A stretch of 64,000 nucleotides of DNA, from NCBI GenBank assembly GCA_036394575.1, contig DASWEY010000040.1:5334-69333 (forward strand), in the 5' to 3' direction. Position numbers and translations under genes: made by a program. Origin of the DNA: UKL13-2 sp036394575 (GTDB taxonomy: Bacteria > Pseudomonadota > Gammaproteobacteria > Burkholderiales > Usitatibacteraceae). Under the pieces are notes generated by a model. The model was not told the origin of the DNA. It saw only the letters and a program-made list of their open reading frames with translations, and ran no database searches. Shown here in pieces: positions 35,141 through 43,237 of the stretch (positions within the stretch are counted from its first letter, which is position 1; every line of letters starts with the position of its first letter).

Positions 35141-35875
35141 TCAGACGTTCTTCTTGGTAAGCAGCGACAGGAACTCGCGGCGCAGATTGGCATCCTTGAG
35201 GAAAGAGCCGCGCATCAGGCTGTTGGTCATTTGCGAATCGCTGTCTTTCACGCCGCGCCAGTGCATGCAGAAATGATTGGCTTCCATGACGATGGCGAGG
35301 CCGTCGGGCTTCACTTTTTCCTGCAGGGTATTGGCCAGTTGCGTAACGGCCTCTTCCTGGATCTGCGGACGGCTCATGATCCAGTCGGTGAGGCGCGCAT
35401 ATTTGGACAGGCCGATCAGGTTGGAATGCTCGTTGGGCATCACCCCGATCCACACCCGGCCGATGATCGGGCACAGATGGTGCGAGCAGGCGCTGCGCAC
35501 CTTGATCGGGCCGACGATCATCAGTTCGTTCAGGCGCTCGACATTCGGAAATTCGGTCACCGCCGGCTGCGGCGTGTAGCGGCCGCTGAAAATTTCCGTG
35601 AGATACATTTTCGCGATGCGCTGCGCGGTCTCATTGGTGTTGTGATCGTTCTCGGTGTCGATCACCAGGCTTTTCAGCACTTCCGCCATCTTGGCCGCGA
35701 CCTCGTCGCGCAGCTGGTCGATCTCGCCTTCCTTCACGAACGCCGAAATATTGTCGTTGGCATGAAAGCGGCGGTTGGCGTGCTGCAGCCGCGTGCGGAT
35801 GCGATCGGAGGCCAACGCGCTGTTCTCGCCGTCGTCGGGGTCGCTATGGAAAAGCGGAGTCAGACTGGAAGGCAT
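35141..35875 (-). CDS. folE: GTP cyclohydrolase I (FolE, type IA)
   Basis: It converts GTP to dihydroneopterin triphosphate, the first step of folate synthesis. The 244-residue protein has the zinc ligands C130, H133 and C203 in RSACSHHLCP and HFCMHWRGVK, matching C110, H113 and C181 of the E. coli enzyme. About 45 extra residues precede the usual core and look disordered. It lies 47 nt after folE2, which encodes the zinc-independent counterpart. Confidence 0.95.
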   Translation of the reverse strand: MPSSLTPLFHSDPDDGENSALASDRIRTRLQHANRRFHANDNISAFVKEGEIDQLRDEVAAKMAEVLKSLVIDTENDHNTNETAQRIAKMYLTEIFSGRYTPQPAVTEFPNVERLNELMIVGPIKVRSACSHHLCPIIGRVWIGVMPNEHSNLIGLSKYARLTDWIMSRPQIQEEAVTQLANTLQEKVKPDGLAIVMEANHFCMHWRGVKDSDSQMTNSLMRGSFLKDANLRREFLSLLTKKNV

Positions 35876-35922
35876 GGCGGACTTCTTCAGGGGTCAACTG
35901 CGAAAACGCGCGCCTGCGAGGG

Positions 35923-36747
35923 CTAGCCACGCGTCGGGTCGTGCTGCTTGTCGCGCTCGATCACTGCATACGCGGAATGATTGTGAATGGATTCGAAATT
36001 TTCGGTTTCCACCACATAGGCGTCGACGCGCGGGTCCGCATTCAGCGCCGCCGCCACATCGCGCACCAGGTCCTCGACGAATTTGGGATTGTCATAGGCG
36101 CGCTCGGTGATGTACTTCTCGTCGGGCCGCTTGAGGATGCCGTACAGCTCGCTGGAAGCCTGGTCCTCGGCGATGCGCACGATATCCTCCACCGCGATCG
36201 CTTCCTTGCCGCGCACCGCAATGGTGATGTGGGAGCGCTGGTTATGGGCGCCGTAGGCCGCGATTTCCTTGGAGCAGGGGCACAGGCTGGTCACCGGCGC
36301 CGTCACTTTGGTGGTGATGCTTGTCACGCCGTCCTTGATGGCGCCGCTCAGCACCACCTCGTAATCCATCAGCGAAGAAACGCCGGAAACCGGCGCCGCT
36401 TTCTTGATGAAGTAGGGAAACGCCATCTCGATGTGGCCCTCGCCGACGTGCAGACGCTCGACCATTCTGGCCAGCAGCGCGGAAAACATCGGCACGCTGA
36501 ACGCCTCCTGGTTCGCTTCCAGAAGCTCCACGAAGCGCGACATATGCGTGCCCTTGACGTCGTGCGCCAGGCGCACCGTCATGCTGAAGGTGGCAATCGT
36601 ATGCTGGATCTCGCCGGAAACGGATTGGATGCGGACTGGGTGGCGGATGCCTTTGATGCCGACGCGGTCGATCGAGGTACGGCGGGTGTCCACGGAACTC
36701 TGCACATCCGGCATCGGCAGCGGTAGGTTCAGGTCGCGCTGATTCAT
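35923..36747 (-). CDS. folE2: GTP cyclohydrolase IB (FolE2)
   Basis: A 274-residue COG1469 enzyme catalysing the same reaction as FolE but able to use metals other than zinc. LCPCSKEIAAYGAHNQRSH (155-173) contains the conserved Cys pair C156/C158 of the active site. The DVQSSVDTRRTSIDRVGIKG start is also typical. In several bacteria FolE2 is the zinc-starvation back-up under Zur. Here it is the first gene of an apparent operon with folE, and I see no Zur box. AGGA precedes the ATG. Confidence 0.95.
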   Translation of the reverse strand: MNQRDLNLPLPMPDVQSSVDTRRTSIDRVGIKGIRHPVRIQSVSGEIQHTIATFSMTVRLAHDVKGTHMSRFVELLEANQEAFSVPMFSALLARMVERLHVGEGHIEMAFPYFIKKAAPVSGVSSLMDYEVVLSGAIKDGVTSITTKVTAPVTSLCPCSKEIAAYGAHNQRSHITIAVRGKEAIAVEDIVRIAEDQASSELYGILKRPDEKYITERAYDNPKFVEDLVRDVAAALNADPRVDAYVVETENFESIHNHSAYAVIERDKQHDPTRG

Positions 36748-36775
36748 GAAGCAAATCCTGTGAATTCGGCCTGCC

Positions 36776-36805
36776 AGTATAGCGCGGGCCTAATAGTTGA
36801 GTAAA
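36776..36805 (-). promoter_or_regulatory. Candidate sigma-70 promoter of folE2-folE-BLUF
   Basis: Read on the minus strand: TTTACT, an 18-nt spacer, then TATACT, ending about 30 nt before the folE2 ATG. The -10 is good and the -35 modest. Confidence 0.4.
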
Positions 36806-36882
36806 GTAATCGGGAATAACACATCTGGCGGCAAATTGCGGCAATTTCAAGGCCGGGGCACATATCCCTGCCGGCAATAAAA

Positions 36883-36906
36883 AAGGGCGCTCTCGCGAGC
36901 GCCCTT
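36883..36906 (-). terminator. Intrinsic terminator of torF-glnK-amtB
   Basis: A perfect 10-bp stem (AAGGGCGCTC with GAGCGCCCTT) and 4-nt loop; on the minus strand a TTTTTTATT tract follows. It lies about 50 nt after the amtB stop, with a second hairpin just before it. Confidence 0.85.
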
Positions 36907-36919
36907 CAACCCCAAAGCA

Positions 36920-36941
36920 GGCCCCGGACCGAACCGGGGCC
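36920..36941 (-). other. GC-rich hairpin after amtB
   Basis: GGCCCCGG and CCGGGGCC pair perfectly around 6 nt, between the amtB stop and the terminator. It may protect the 3' end of the transcript or act as a second stop. Confidence 0.55.
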
Positions 36942-36956
36942 TCACTGCAGATGCGC

Positions 36957-38486
36957 TTACGTGTTGTAAGCCGATTCGCCGTGCGAGGTAATGTCCAGAC
37001 CTTCGCGTTCCTCTTCTTCCGGAACCCGCAGACCGACCACCATCTTGACGATGAACAGGGACACGGCGGCGACAACGCCTGACCAGACGATGGTGATGCC
37101 GACTGCCTTGGCCTGAATGAGGAGTTGCTCGCCGATCGAGGTGAAGCCGGTGGTGGCCTTGACCCAGTCGGTGACGAAGCCGGGTCCGCCCAGATCCGGC
37201 GACACGAACACGCCGGTAAGCAGCGCGCCGAGGACACCGCCGACGGCGTGTACGCCGAACACATCCAGGGAATCGTCGGCCTTGATCAGCTTCTTCAGAC
37301 CGGTGACGCCCCACAGACAGACAAAACCGGCCGCGGTGCCGATCACGAAGGCGCCGGGGATGCCGACGTTGCCGGCAGCCGGGGTGATGGCGACCAGACC
37401 CGCCACAGCACCGGAAGCGGCGCCCAGCATCGACGGCTTGCCCTTGAGCAGCCACTCGGCGAAGATCCAGGCCAGGACGGCGCAGGCGGTCGCCAGGAAG
37501 GTGTTCATGAAGGCGAGAACCGCAGAGTTGCCCGCTTCCAGCGCCGAGCCGGCGTTGAAGCCGAACCAGCCGAACCACAGCAGCGAGGCGCCGATCATGG
37601 TCATGGTCAGGTTATGCGGGGTCATCGCTTCCTTGCCGAAGCCGATGCGCTTGCCGAGCATGAAGGCGGCGACCAGGCCGGCCACACCGGCGTTGATATG
37701 CACCACGGTGCCGCCCGCAAAATCGAGGGCGCCCAGGTTCCACAGATAACCTGCCTTGGCGTTCATGGCATCAACCACGGCTGCCGAGGAGTAGGCATCC
37801 GGACCCATCCAGAACCAGACCATATGCGCGATCGGCAGATAGCTGAATGTGAACCACAGCACCATGAAAATCAGCACGGCGCTGAACTTCATGCGCTCGG
37901 CCACCGAGCCCAAGATCAGGCAGCAGGTAATGGCGGCAAAGGTGCACTGGAAGGCGGCGTACAGCATTTCCGGAATGACCACGCCCTTGCTGAACGTTGC
38001 GGCGGTCGCGAATTCACCCTTGGCCACGTCGGCGATGCCCTTGAAGAACAGCCGGTCGAAACCGCCGAAAAAGGCATTCCCTTCGGTGAAGGCGACGCTG
38101 TAGCCGTAAATGACCCACAGCACGGTAATCAGCGAGAAGGTGACGAACACCTGCATCAGCACCGACAGCATGTTCTTGGAGCGGACCAGGCCGCCGTAGA
38201 ACAGGGCCAGCGCCGGTACGCTCATCAGCAGCACCAATGCAGTGGAGACCAGCATCCACGATACATCGCCCTTGTTGGGAACCGGGGCTGGTGTAGCGGC
38301 AGGAGCGGCGGCAGCCGGTGTAGCAGCTGCCGGTGCTGGCGTGGCTGCGGCTGGTGCGGCCGCGGCAGGCGTTGCCGCAGCAGGGGCAGCAGCGGGTGCA
38401 GGTTCGGCTTTCTTGTCCTGCGCATAGCCCATGCCGGCAACCGCAAGGCCGGCCAGCAACGCAAGAGAGGCTAGAAATCGTTTCAT
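36957..38486 (-). CDS. amtB: Ammonium transporter AmtB with Ala/Pro-rich N-terminal extension
   Basis: A 509-residue ammonium channel. A signal peptide (residues 1-22) is followed by a striking Ala/Pro/Thr low-complexity stretch, about residues 27-71, then by the Amt domain with eleven or so helices. Family features include FYGGLVRSKNMLSVLMQVF, GALDFAGGTVVHINAGVAGL and LLWFGWFGFNAGSAL. The C-terminal tail (GLRVPEEEEREGLDITSHGE) is the conserved GlnK-binding region. It follows glnK by 18 nt with AGGGAG before the ATG. GlnK blocks the channel when ammonium is plentiful. Confidence 0.96.
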   Translation of the reverse strand: MKRFLASLALLAGLAVAGMGYAQDKKAEPAPAAAPAAATPAAAAPAAATPAPAAATPAAAAPAATPAPVPNKGDVSWMLVSTALVLLMSVPALALFYGGLVRSKNMLSVLMQVFVTFSLITVLWVIYGYSVAFTEGNAFFGGFDRLFFKGIADVAKGEFATAATFSKGVVIPEMLYAAFQCTFAAITCCLILGSVAERMKFSAVLIFMVLWFTFSYLPIAHMVWFWMGPDAYSSAAVVDAMNAKAGYLWNLGALDFAGGTVVHINAGVAGLVAAFMLGKRIGFGKEAMTPHNLTMTMIGASLLWFGWFGFNAGSALEAGNSAVLAFMNTFLATACAVLAWIFAEWLLKGKPSMLGAASGAVAGLVAITPAAGNVGIPGAFVIGTAAGFVCLWGVTGLKKLIKADDSLDVFGVHAVGGVLGALLTGVFVSPDLGGPGFVTDWVKATTGFTSIGEQLLIQAKAVGITIVWSGVVAAVSLFIVKMVVGLRVPEEEEREGLDITSHGESAYNT

Positions 38487-38504
38487 ATTGAGTGGCTCCC
38501 TTGA

Positions 38505-38843
38505 TTAAAGTGCGTCCGCGCCGGTCTCGCCGGTACGGATACGGACAACTTGTTCGAGATCGAATACGAAAATCTTGCCGTCGCCGATCTTGCCGGTGTT
38601 GGCGGATTTTTCGATGGCCTCAATGACTTGTTCAAGCAGGTCGTCTTTGACGGCCGCTTCGATTTTTACCTTGGGCAGAAAATCGACCACGTACTCTGCA
38701 CCGCGATACAGCTCCGTATGACCTTTTTGTCGTCCGAAGCCCTTGACTTCCGTGACCGTGATGCCCTGCACGCCAATGGCGGAGAGGGCTTCACGCACTT
38801 CGTCAAGCTTGAACGGCTTGATGATGGCGGTAACCAGTTTCAT
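38505..38843 (-). CDS. glnK: PII nitrogen regulatory protein GlnK
   Basis: A 112-residue PII signal protein. The T-loop tyrosine for uridylylation is intact at Y51 (RGAEYVVDFLPK). KLVTAIIKPFKLDEVREAL and the C-terminal GKIGDGKIFVFDLE with RIRTGETG signature are canonical. Because it lies directly before amtB and in the same operon, I call it GlnK rather than GlnB. It senses ATP/ADP and 2-oxoglutarate and gates AmtB. Confidence 0.93.
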   Translation of the reverse strand: MKLVTAIIKPFKLDEVREALSAIGVQGITVTEVKGFGRQKGHTELYRGAEYVVDFLPKVKIEAAVKDDLLEQVIEAIEKSANTGKIGDGKIFVFDLEQVVRIRTGETGADAL

Positions 38844-38874
38844 TGTTGTACTCCCGTAGTAGTGAAATCATGCC

Positions 38875-38906
38875 GCCGCATGCGCCCGGCTACGAACTTA
38901 TGCGGC
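38875..38906 (-). other. Hairpin between torF and glnK
   Basis: GCCGCAT and ATGCGGC form a 7-bp stem with an 18-nt loop, in the 100-bp spacer between torF and glnK. It has no T-tract. It may separate or stabilise segments of the message so that the genes are expressed at different levels. Confidence 0.4.
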
Positions 38907-38943
38907 AACGAACGGTATTGCCCGTGCTGGTCCGGCGCGCGGA

Positions 38944-39747
38944 TCAGAACGTTTTGGTGACAAATGCCACCAGGCGATTCTTGCTCCAGTCCTTGCCCTT
39001 GAAGGTGTAGTTGACTTCCTTGGCATCGGTGCCCTTGAAGTAGCCGCCGACCGTCCAGCCGTCGCCGAGATCATAGGACGGGCCGAATTTGTACACCGTG
39101 TAGGTCAGCTCGGCATCGTTGTCGAAGCCCTGGAAATTGCCCTTGTAGGTTTGTTTGGCCACTTGCGCCATCAAGGTCAGCTTGGGCAGGACTTCCTGCG
39201 AGTAGTTGAGTTCGAGGAAGCTGGACCCCTTGCTGATGGGCACGCCGAAGGTGCCGCCCAGCGAGTAGGAGTACTTGACGTTGAATACGCCATAGGTCGC
39301 ACCGATGTAGACCTCATTGGTATTCGGCTTCGGGAACAACGGAATCGCCTTGGCGCCGGGGTAATCGTAATGCAGGTACCCGACGTCCAGGGTCAGATCC
39401 TTGAGCACTTCATACTTGTAGCCGCCGTACAGATCGATCTCGACCGGCGACGAATCTTTCACCAGACCCAGATCCTTGTAGTCCTTGAGCCATTTGATGT
39501 TGGAGACGAAAGTACCCAGGTAGAAACCGCTGGAATGGGCATAGTCAAGATTGAACTGAATTGCCGGTTTCTCGGACGTCTGCGAAATGCCGCGGTATTC
39601 ATATTCGCTGAACAAGCCGACTTTGGGCGTGAGCGTGTAACTGGGTGCCGGTGCGGCTGCGGGTGCGGCTTGAGCGGCCGCGTTTAGTGCCGTGAAGGAG
39701 GTGACTGCGATGCCTGCGAGTGCAATGGCGTGGGCCAATTTCTTCAT
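38944..39747 (-). CDS. TorF-family putative outer-membrane porin (TIGR02001)
   Basis: A 267-residue precursor with a clear signal peptide (KKLAHAIALAGIAVTSFTALNAAA) and an Ala/Pro stretch. A beta-rich barrel-like domain follows, with alternating hydrophobic residues and the family start YTLTPKVGLFSEYEYRGISQ. It ends with an aromatic C-terminal residue, VAFVTKTF, as outer-membrane barrels do. First gene of torF-glnK-amtB, equivalent in place to nlmA in Herbaspirillum. It is likely to help small nitrogen compounds cross the outer membrane when nitrogen is scarce (inference). A sigma-54 promoter candidate lies upstream. Confidence 0.88.
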   Translation of the reverse strand: MKKLAHAIALAGIAVTSFTALNAAAQAAPAAAPAPSYTLTPKVGLFSEYEYRGISQTSEKPAIQFNLDYAHSSGFYLGTFVSNIKWLKDYKDLGLVKDSSPVEIDLYGGYKYEVLKDLTLDVGYLHYDYPGAKAIPLFPKPNTNEVYIGATYGVFNVKYSYSLGGTFGVPISKGSSFLELNYSQEVLPKLTLMAQVAKQTYKGNFQGFDNDAELTYTVYKFGPSYDLGDGWTVGGYFKGTDAKEVNYTFKGKDWSKNRLVAFVTKTF

Positions 39748-39794
39748 GTGGTTACCCCAAGGTGAATGGAAAGGTGAGTTGGCTGGATAGCTTT

Positions 39795-39810
39795 AGCAGG
39801 TTGCATGCCA
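39795..39810 (-). promoter_or_regulatory. Sigma-54 promoter of torF-glnK-amtB
   Basis: Minus strand TGGCATGCAACCTGCT. The invariant GG and GC are exactly 10 nt apart, as the -24/-12 elements require. It predicts a start near 39784 and a leader of about 36 nt before torF. Two NtrC-like sites lie upstream. Confidence 0.75.
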
Positions 39811-39871
39811 CTGTTACAGTGCACATAAACCCATGATTTCCATGATTCAAGCGGGTGAAAAGCAGTATGCC

Positions 39872-39886
39872 GCACCAAAATATTGC
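39872..39886. promoter_or_regulatory. NtrC-like enhancer site, proximal
   Basis: GCACCAAAATATTGC has the NtrC pattern GCACC-N5-GGTGC with one good half and one weak half. It is centred about 95 bp upstream of the predicted torF start. Confidence 0.5.
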
Positions 39887-39902
39887 AACGCAATTGTCGC
39901 CC

Positions 39903-39917
39903 GCACCAATTTGGAGC
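39903..39917. promoter_or_regulatory. NtrC-like enhancer site, distal
   Basis: GCACCAATTTGGAGC matches GCACC-N5-GGTGC with a single mismatch. It is centred about 126 bp upstream of the predicted start and 31 bp (three helical turns) from the proximal site, like the paired NtrC sites at E. coli glnA. Confidence 0.65.
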
Positions 39918-40005
39918 GGCTGTTGTCGCATGGCTGTTTCCCACCTGCCTATGTGGCTGTCGTGTACGGGCGGGTCGGCTACAATGCTTGAAATCGAGTG
40001 AATCC

Positions 40006-40287
40006 ATGATCCCGCCCAATACCAAACCCCTTGATGTACTGAACGACCTAGCTGCGCGCATCGGCCAACTGATCCAGCAATCCCCGGCATCCGATCTGGA
40101 AAAAAACGCGCGGCAGCAATTGATTGCCCAACTGGCCAAACATGGCCTGGTCACACGCGAGGAATACGAGATCCAGCTGGCCCTGCTGGCGCGTGCGCAG
40201 GCCCGCCTGCGCGAACTGGAGGCCAGGATCGACGCACTCGAGGCCGCAGTCCCCGGAACCGCGCGGGGACCCGGTGGCGAACGTTAA
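40006..40287 (+). CDS. ubiK: Ubiquinone biosynthesis accessory factor UbiK
   Basis: A 93-residue BMFP/YqiC-family protein. It has an N-terminal amphipathic helix (LDVLNDLAARIGQLIQ) and a C-terminal coiled coil (REEYEIQLALLARAQARLRELEARI). With UbiJ it supports the aerobic ubiquinone complex and forms a trimer. The ATG at 40006 follows GAGTGA. It starts 31 nt before comM/yifB, a common neighbour in betaproteobacteria. Confidence 0.88.
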   Translation: MIPPNTKPLDVLNDLAARIGQLIQQSPASDLEKNARQQLIAQLAKHGLVTREEYEIQLALLARAQARLRELEARIDALEAAVPGTARGPGGER

Positions 40288-40318
40288 ATTGGTGCGACGC
40301 ATGGCGGGGTGTCGCTGA

Positions 40319-41818
40319 GTGTCTCTGGCCGTTTTATACAGTCGCGCCCTGAATGGCATGGAAGCACCGTCGGTGACGGTGGAGGTCCATCTCGCCAACG
40401 GTTTGCCGGCATTCACCATCGTCGGCCTGCCCGAAATGGAGGTGAAAGAGAGCAAGGACCGCGTACGCGCCGCCTTGCTCAATGCGCGCTTCGAGTTCCC
40501 GGCGCGACGCATCACCGTCAATCTGGCGCCGGCCGATCTGCCCAAGGAGAGCGGGCGCTTCGATTTGCCGATTGCGCTCGGCATTCTCGCCGCCAGCGGA
40601 CAGATTCCGGGCGACAAATTGAAACATTACGAATTTGCCGGCGAACTGGCGCTGACCGGCGAGTTGCGCCCGATTCGCGGCGCGCTGGCGATGACCTTCA
40701 AGGCGCATGGGGACGAACGCGCCTTTGTGCTGCCGCTGGCCTCTGCGGCCGAGGCGGCCCTGGTCACCGACGCTAAAGTGCTGGGCGCCAGCAGCCTGCT
40801 GCAGGTATGCGCGCACCTCGCCGGGCGCGAAGCGATTCCACCGTTTGCGAGCGCGGCGCCAGTCGGTGTCAGCCGCTATGCCGATATGGCCGAGGTCAAG
40901 GGGCAGAGCCATGCCAAACGCGCCATGGAAGTGGCCGCTGCCGGGCGCCACAGCCTGCTGATGATGGGACCGCCTGGAACCGGCAAGACCATGCTGGCCT
41001 CGCGTTTTCCCGGCATCCTACCGTCGATGACCGATGCCGAGGCGCTGGAATCGGCCGCCGTGCAAAGCCTCGCCAGCGGCGGCTTCAAAACCGAAAACTG
41101 GCGGCGCAGAAATTATCGTTCGCCACATCACACCGCTTCCGCCGTCGCCCTGGTGGGCGGCGGCAGCAACCCCAAGCCCGGTGAAATTTCGCTGGCGCAC
41201 CAGGGCGTGCTGTTCCTGGATGAATTGCCCGAGTTCGATCGCAGCGTGCTGGAAGTGCTGCGTGAGCCGCTGGAATCGGGGCGCATCACCATTTCGCGCG
41301 CGGCGCGGCAGGCGGATTTTCCCGCCGAATTCCAGTTGATCGCGGCAATGAATCCCTGCCCCTGCGGCTACCTCGGCCACTACAGCAACAAATGCCGCTG
41401 CACGCCCGATCAAGTGGCGCGCTATCGCGGCAAGATTTCGGGCCCGCTACTTGATCGCATCGATTTGCAGATTGAAATGCCGGCCGTGCCGCAGCTTGAG
41501 CTGGTGAAAGCCGGCAGCGGTGAAGCCAGCCTTGCCATCGCCGAGCGCGTCGAGCGCGCTTATCAGCGGCAAATTGCGCGCCAGGGCAAGCCCAATCACA
41601 AGCTTGAGCCCAAGGAGATCGATACGCTGTGCGCGCCCAGCGCGGCCGGCGAAACCTTGCTCAAGAACGCTATCCAGCGTCTTGGCCTTTCGGCGCGCGC
41701 ATATCACCGCGTACTGAAGGTCGCGCGCACCGTTGCAGATCTTGCCAGCCAGGAAAAAATCGATACGCCGCATATTGCCGAGGCGGTGCAGTATCGGCGG
41801 ATGGACAGATCGGCATGA
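40319..41818 (+). CDS. comM: YifB/ComM Mg-chelatase-like AAA+ ATPase
   Basis: A 499-residue protein. An N-terminal Lon-protease-like domain (VEVHLANGLPAFTIVGLPE) is followed by the AAA+ Mg-chelatase domain with Walker A MMGPPGTGKTMLA. Walker B is GVLFLDELPEF. A Cys cluster, NPCPCGYLGHYSNKCRC, comes next and a C-terminal helical domain ends it. ComM is a branch-migration helicase in natural transformation. The GTG at 40319 is the best start. The pilT/pilU genes of the window could serve DNA uptake with it, but no com uptake genes are visible here. Confidence 0.92.
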   Translation: MSLAVLYSRALNGMEAPSVTVEVHLANGLPAFTIVGLPEMEVKESKDRVRAALLNARFEFPARRITVNLAPADLPKESGRFDLPIALGILAASGQIPGDKLKHYEFAGELALTGELRPIRGALAMTFKAHGDERAFVLPLASAAEAALVTDAKVLGASSLLQVCAHLAGREAIPPFASAAPVGVSRYADMAEVKGQSHAKRAMEVAAAGRHSLLMMGPPGTGKTMLASRFPGILPSMTDAEALESAAVQSLASGGFKTENWRRRNYRSPHHTASAVALVGGGSNPKPGEISLAHQGVLFLDELPEFDRSVLEVLREPLESGRITISRAARQADFPAEFQLIAAMNPCPCGYLGHYSNKCRCTPDQVARYRGKISGPLLDRIDLQIEMPAVPQLELVKAGSGEASLAIAERVERAYQRQIARQGKPNHKLEPKEIDTLCAPSAAGETLLKNAIQRLGLSARAYHRVLKVARTVADLASQEKIDTPHIAEAVQYRRMDRSA

Positions 41819-41948
41819 AAAATTTTACGTGGGCAATGGCCCGCAAGCCAGTATCCATGCGGTGTTTGAAGCATGCCCTCTTGAAAGGCGCGTCCTTATT
41901 GGCTCGCCGGGCAGGTGGTTTGCATAAATCCGGAAGCGACATGCATTG

Positions 41949-43190
41949 ATGACGTCATCAGCAACCCAAAAAATTCACGCCCATCACGCCACGCCACGCT
42001 GGTTGCTGGCACTGTTACTGGCCGGCCTGGCGATGCTCGGGCCCTTCGCGATCGATACCTACATCCCCGCCTTCGACGGCATGGGACGCGAGCTCGGTGC
42101 CAATGTGGTGCAGATGCAGCAGACGTTTTCGGTTTACCTGGCGGCGTTCGCCTTCATGTTCCTGTTCCACGGCGCGCTTTCCGACAGTTACGGCCGCAAG
42201 CCGATCATCGTCGTCGGCCTGGTCGGTTTCCTGATCGGCTCGGTCGGCTGTGCCTTGTCGAACTCGATCGGCGCCTTGCTGCTGTTCCGCGCGGTACAGG
42301 GGCTGTCGGTGGGCGCGGGCATGGTGGTGGGGCGCGCCATGATCCGCGATCTGTTCAATGAAACCGACGCGCAGAAGCTGATGTCGATGGTCACCCTGTG
42401 GTTCGGTATCGCGCCGGCGATAGCGCCCATCATCGGCGGGCATCTGTATGTGCGTCTGGGCTGGCATTCCATTTTCTGGATGCTGGCGATGATGGCGACA
42501 GTGTTGATCGCCGTGGTTTCCTTTTCGATTCATGAAACCCTGCCCGCCAACAAGCGTCAGCCGTTCCGACCGGGACCGCTGTTTGCCGGCTATCGCGAGG
42601 TTGGCGCCAATGTACCCTTCCTGCTGCTGTCGCTGGCGGTAGGGTTCAACTTCAACGCGTTCTTCCTGTACTTCATGTCGGCGCCGGTTTATCTCACGCA
42701 TTCGCTGAAGCTGGGCCCGCAGGAATTCGCCTGGCTGTTCATTCCCGGCATCGGCGGGATCATGCTGGGCGCGTTCATTTCCGGGCGCGTTGCCGGCAAA
42801 CTGAAGTTCGCCGCCACGGTGTCCTATGCCTATCGCTTCATGGTGATCGCGGCACTGATCAATCTGCTTTACGCGGCTGTGTTTGCCCCTTCGGTGCCCT
42901 GGGCGATCATTCCTTTGTTTTTCTATGCCATCGGCAGCGCGATGGCGATGCCCTCGCTTTCCTTGATCGTGCTCGATTTGTTTCCGACGCGGCGCGGGAT
43001 GGCGGCCTCGCTGCAGGGTTTCGTCTCGGGCATCATCAATGCGTTGGTTGCTGGCCTGGTATCGCCGGCCGTGTCGCATTCGCCGCTGCTGCTGGCGCTC
43101 GCCATGGTCGGCTTGATGGGCGCGGGTCTGTTGTGCTGGACGATGTTCCGGCGCATGGGCCGCGGCGTCGCAGCGCGAGCCGCGCAGTGA
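41949..43190 (+). CDS. Bcr/CflA-family multidrug efflux MFS transporter
   Basis: A 413-residue 12-helix major facilitator. MLGPFAIDTYIPAF is the family start and GALSDSYGRKPII is MFS motif A between helices 2 and 3. LFRAVQGLSVGAGMVVGRAMIRDLF is typical of Bcr/CflA drug:proton antiporters. The substrate is not predictable. The ATG at 41949 is directly preceded by an in-frame TTG; I prefer the ATG. Confidence 0.9.
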   Translation: MTSSATQKIHAHHATPRWLLALLLAGLAMLGPFAIDTYIPAFDGMGRELGANVVQMQQTFSVYLAAFAFMFLFHGALSDSYGRKPIIVVGLVGFLIGSVGCALSNSIGALLLFRAVQGLSVGAGMVVGRAMIRDLFNETDAQKLMSMVTLWFGIAPAIAPIIGGHLYVRLGWHSIFWMLAMMATVLIAVVSFSIHETLPANKRQPFRPGPLFAGYREVGANVPFLLLSLAVGFNFNAFFLYFMSAPVYLTHSLKLGPQEFAWLFIPGIGGIMLGAFISGRVAGKLKFAATVSYAYRFMVIAALINLLYAAVFAPSVPWAIIPLFFYAIGSAMAMPSLSLIVLDLFPTRRGMAASLQGFVSGIINALVAGLVSPAVSHSPLLLALAMVGLMGAGLLCWTMFRRMGRGVAARAAQ

Positions 43191-43237
43191 CGTGATGCAA
43201 ATCAAATCCTGAACCCGCAATCGGGAGATACTGCCGC

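Noticed and set aside
36748..36880. Zur box before folE2
   Set aside because: The stretch TGTTATTCCCGATTAC has one loose half-site but no palindrome close to the usual Zur pattern.
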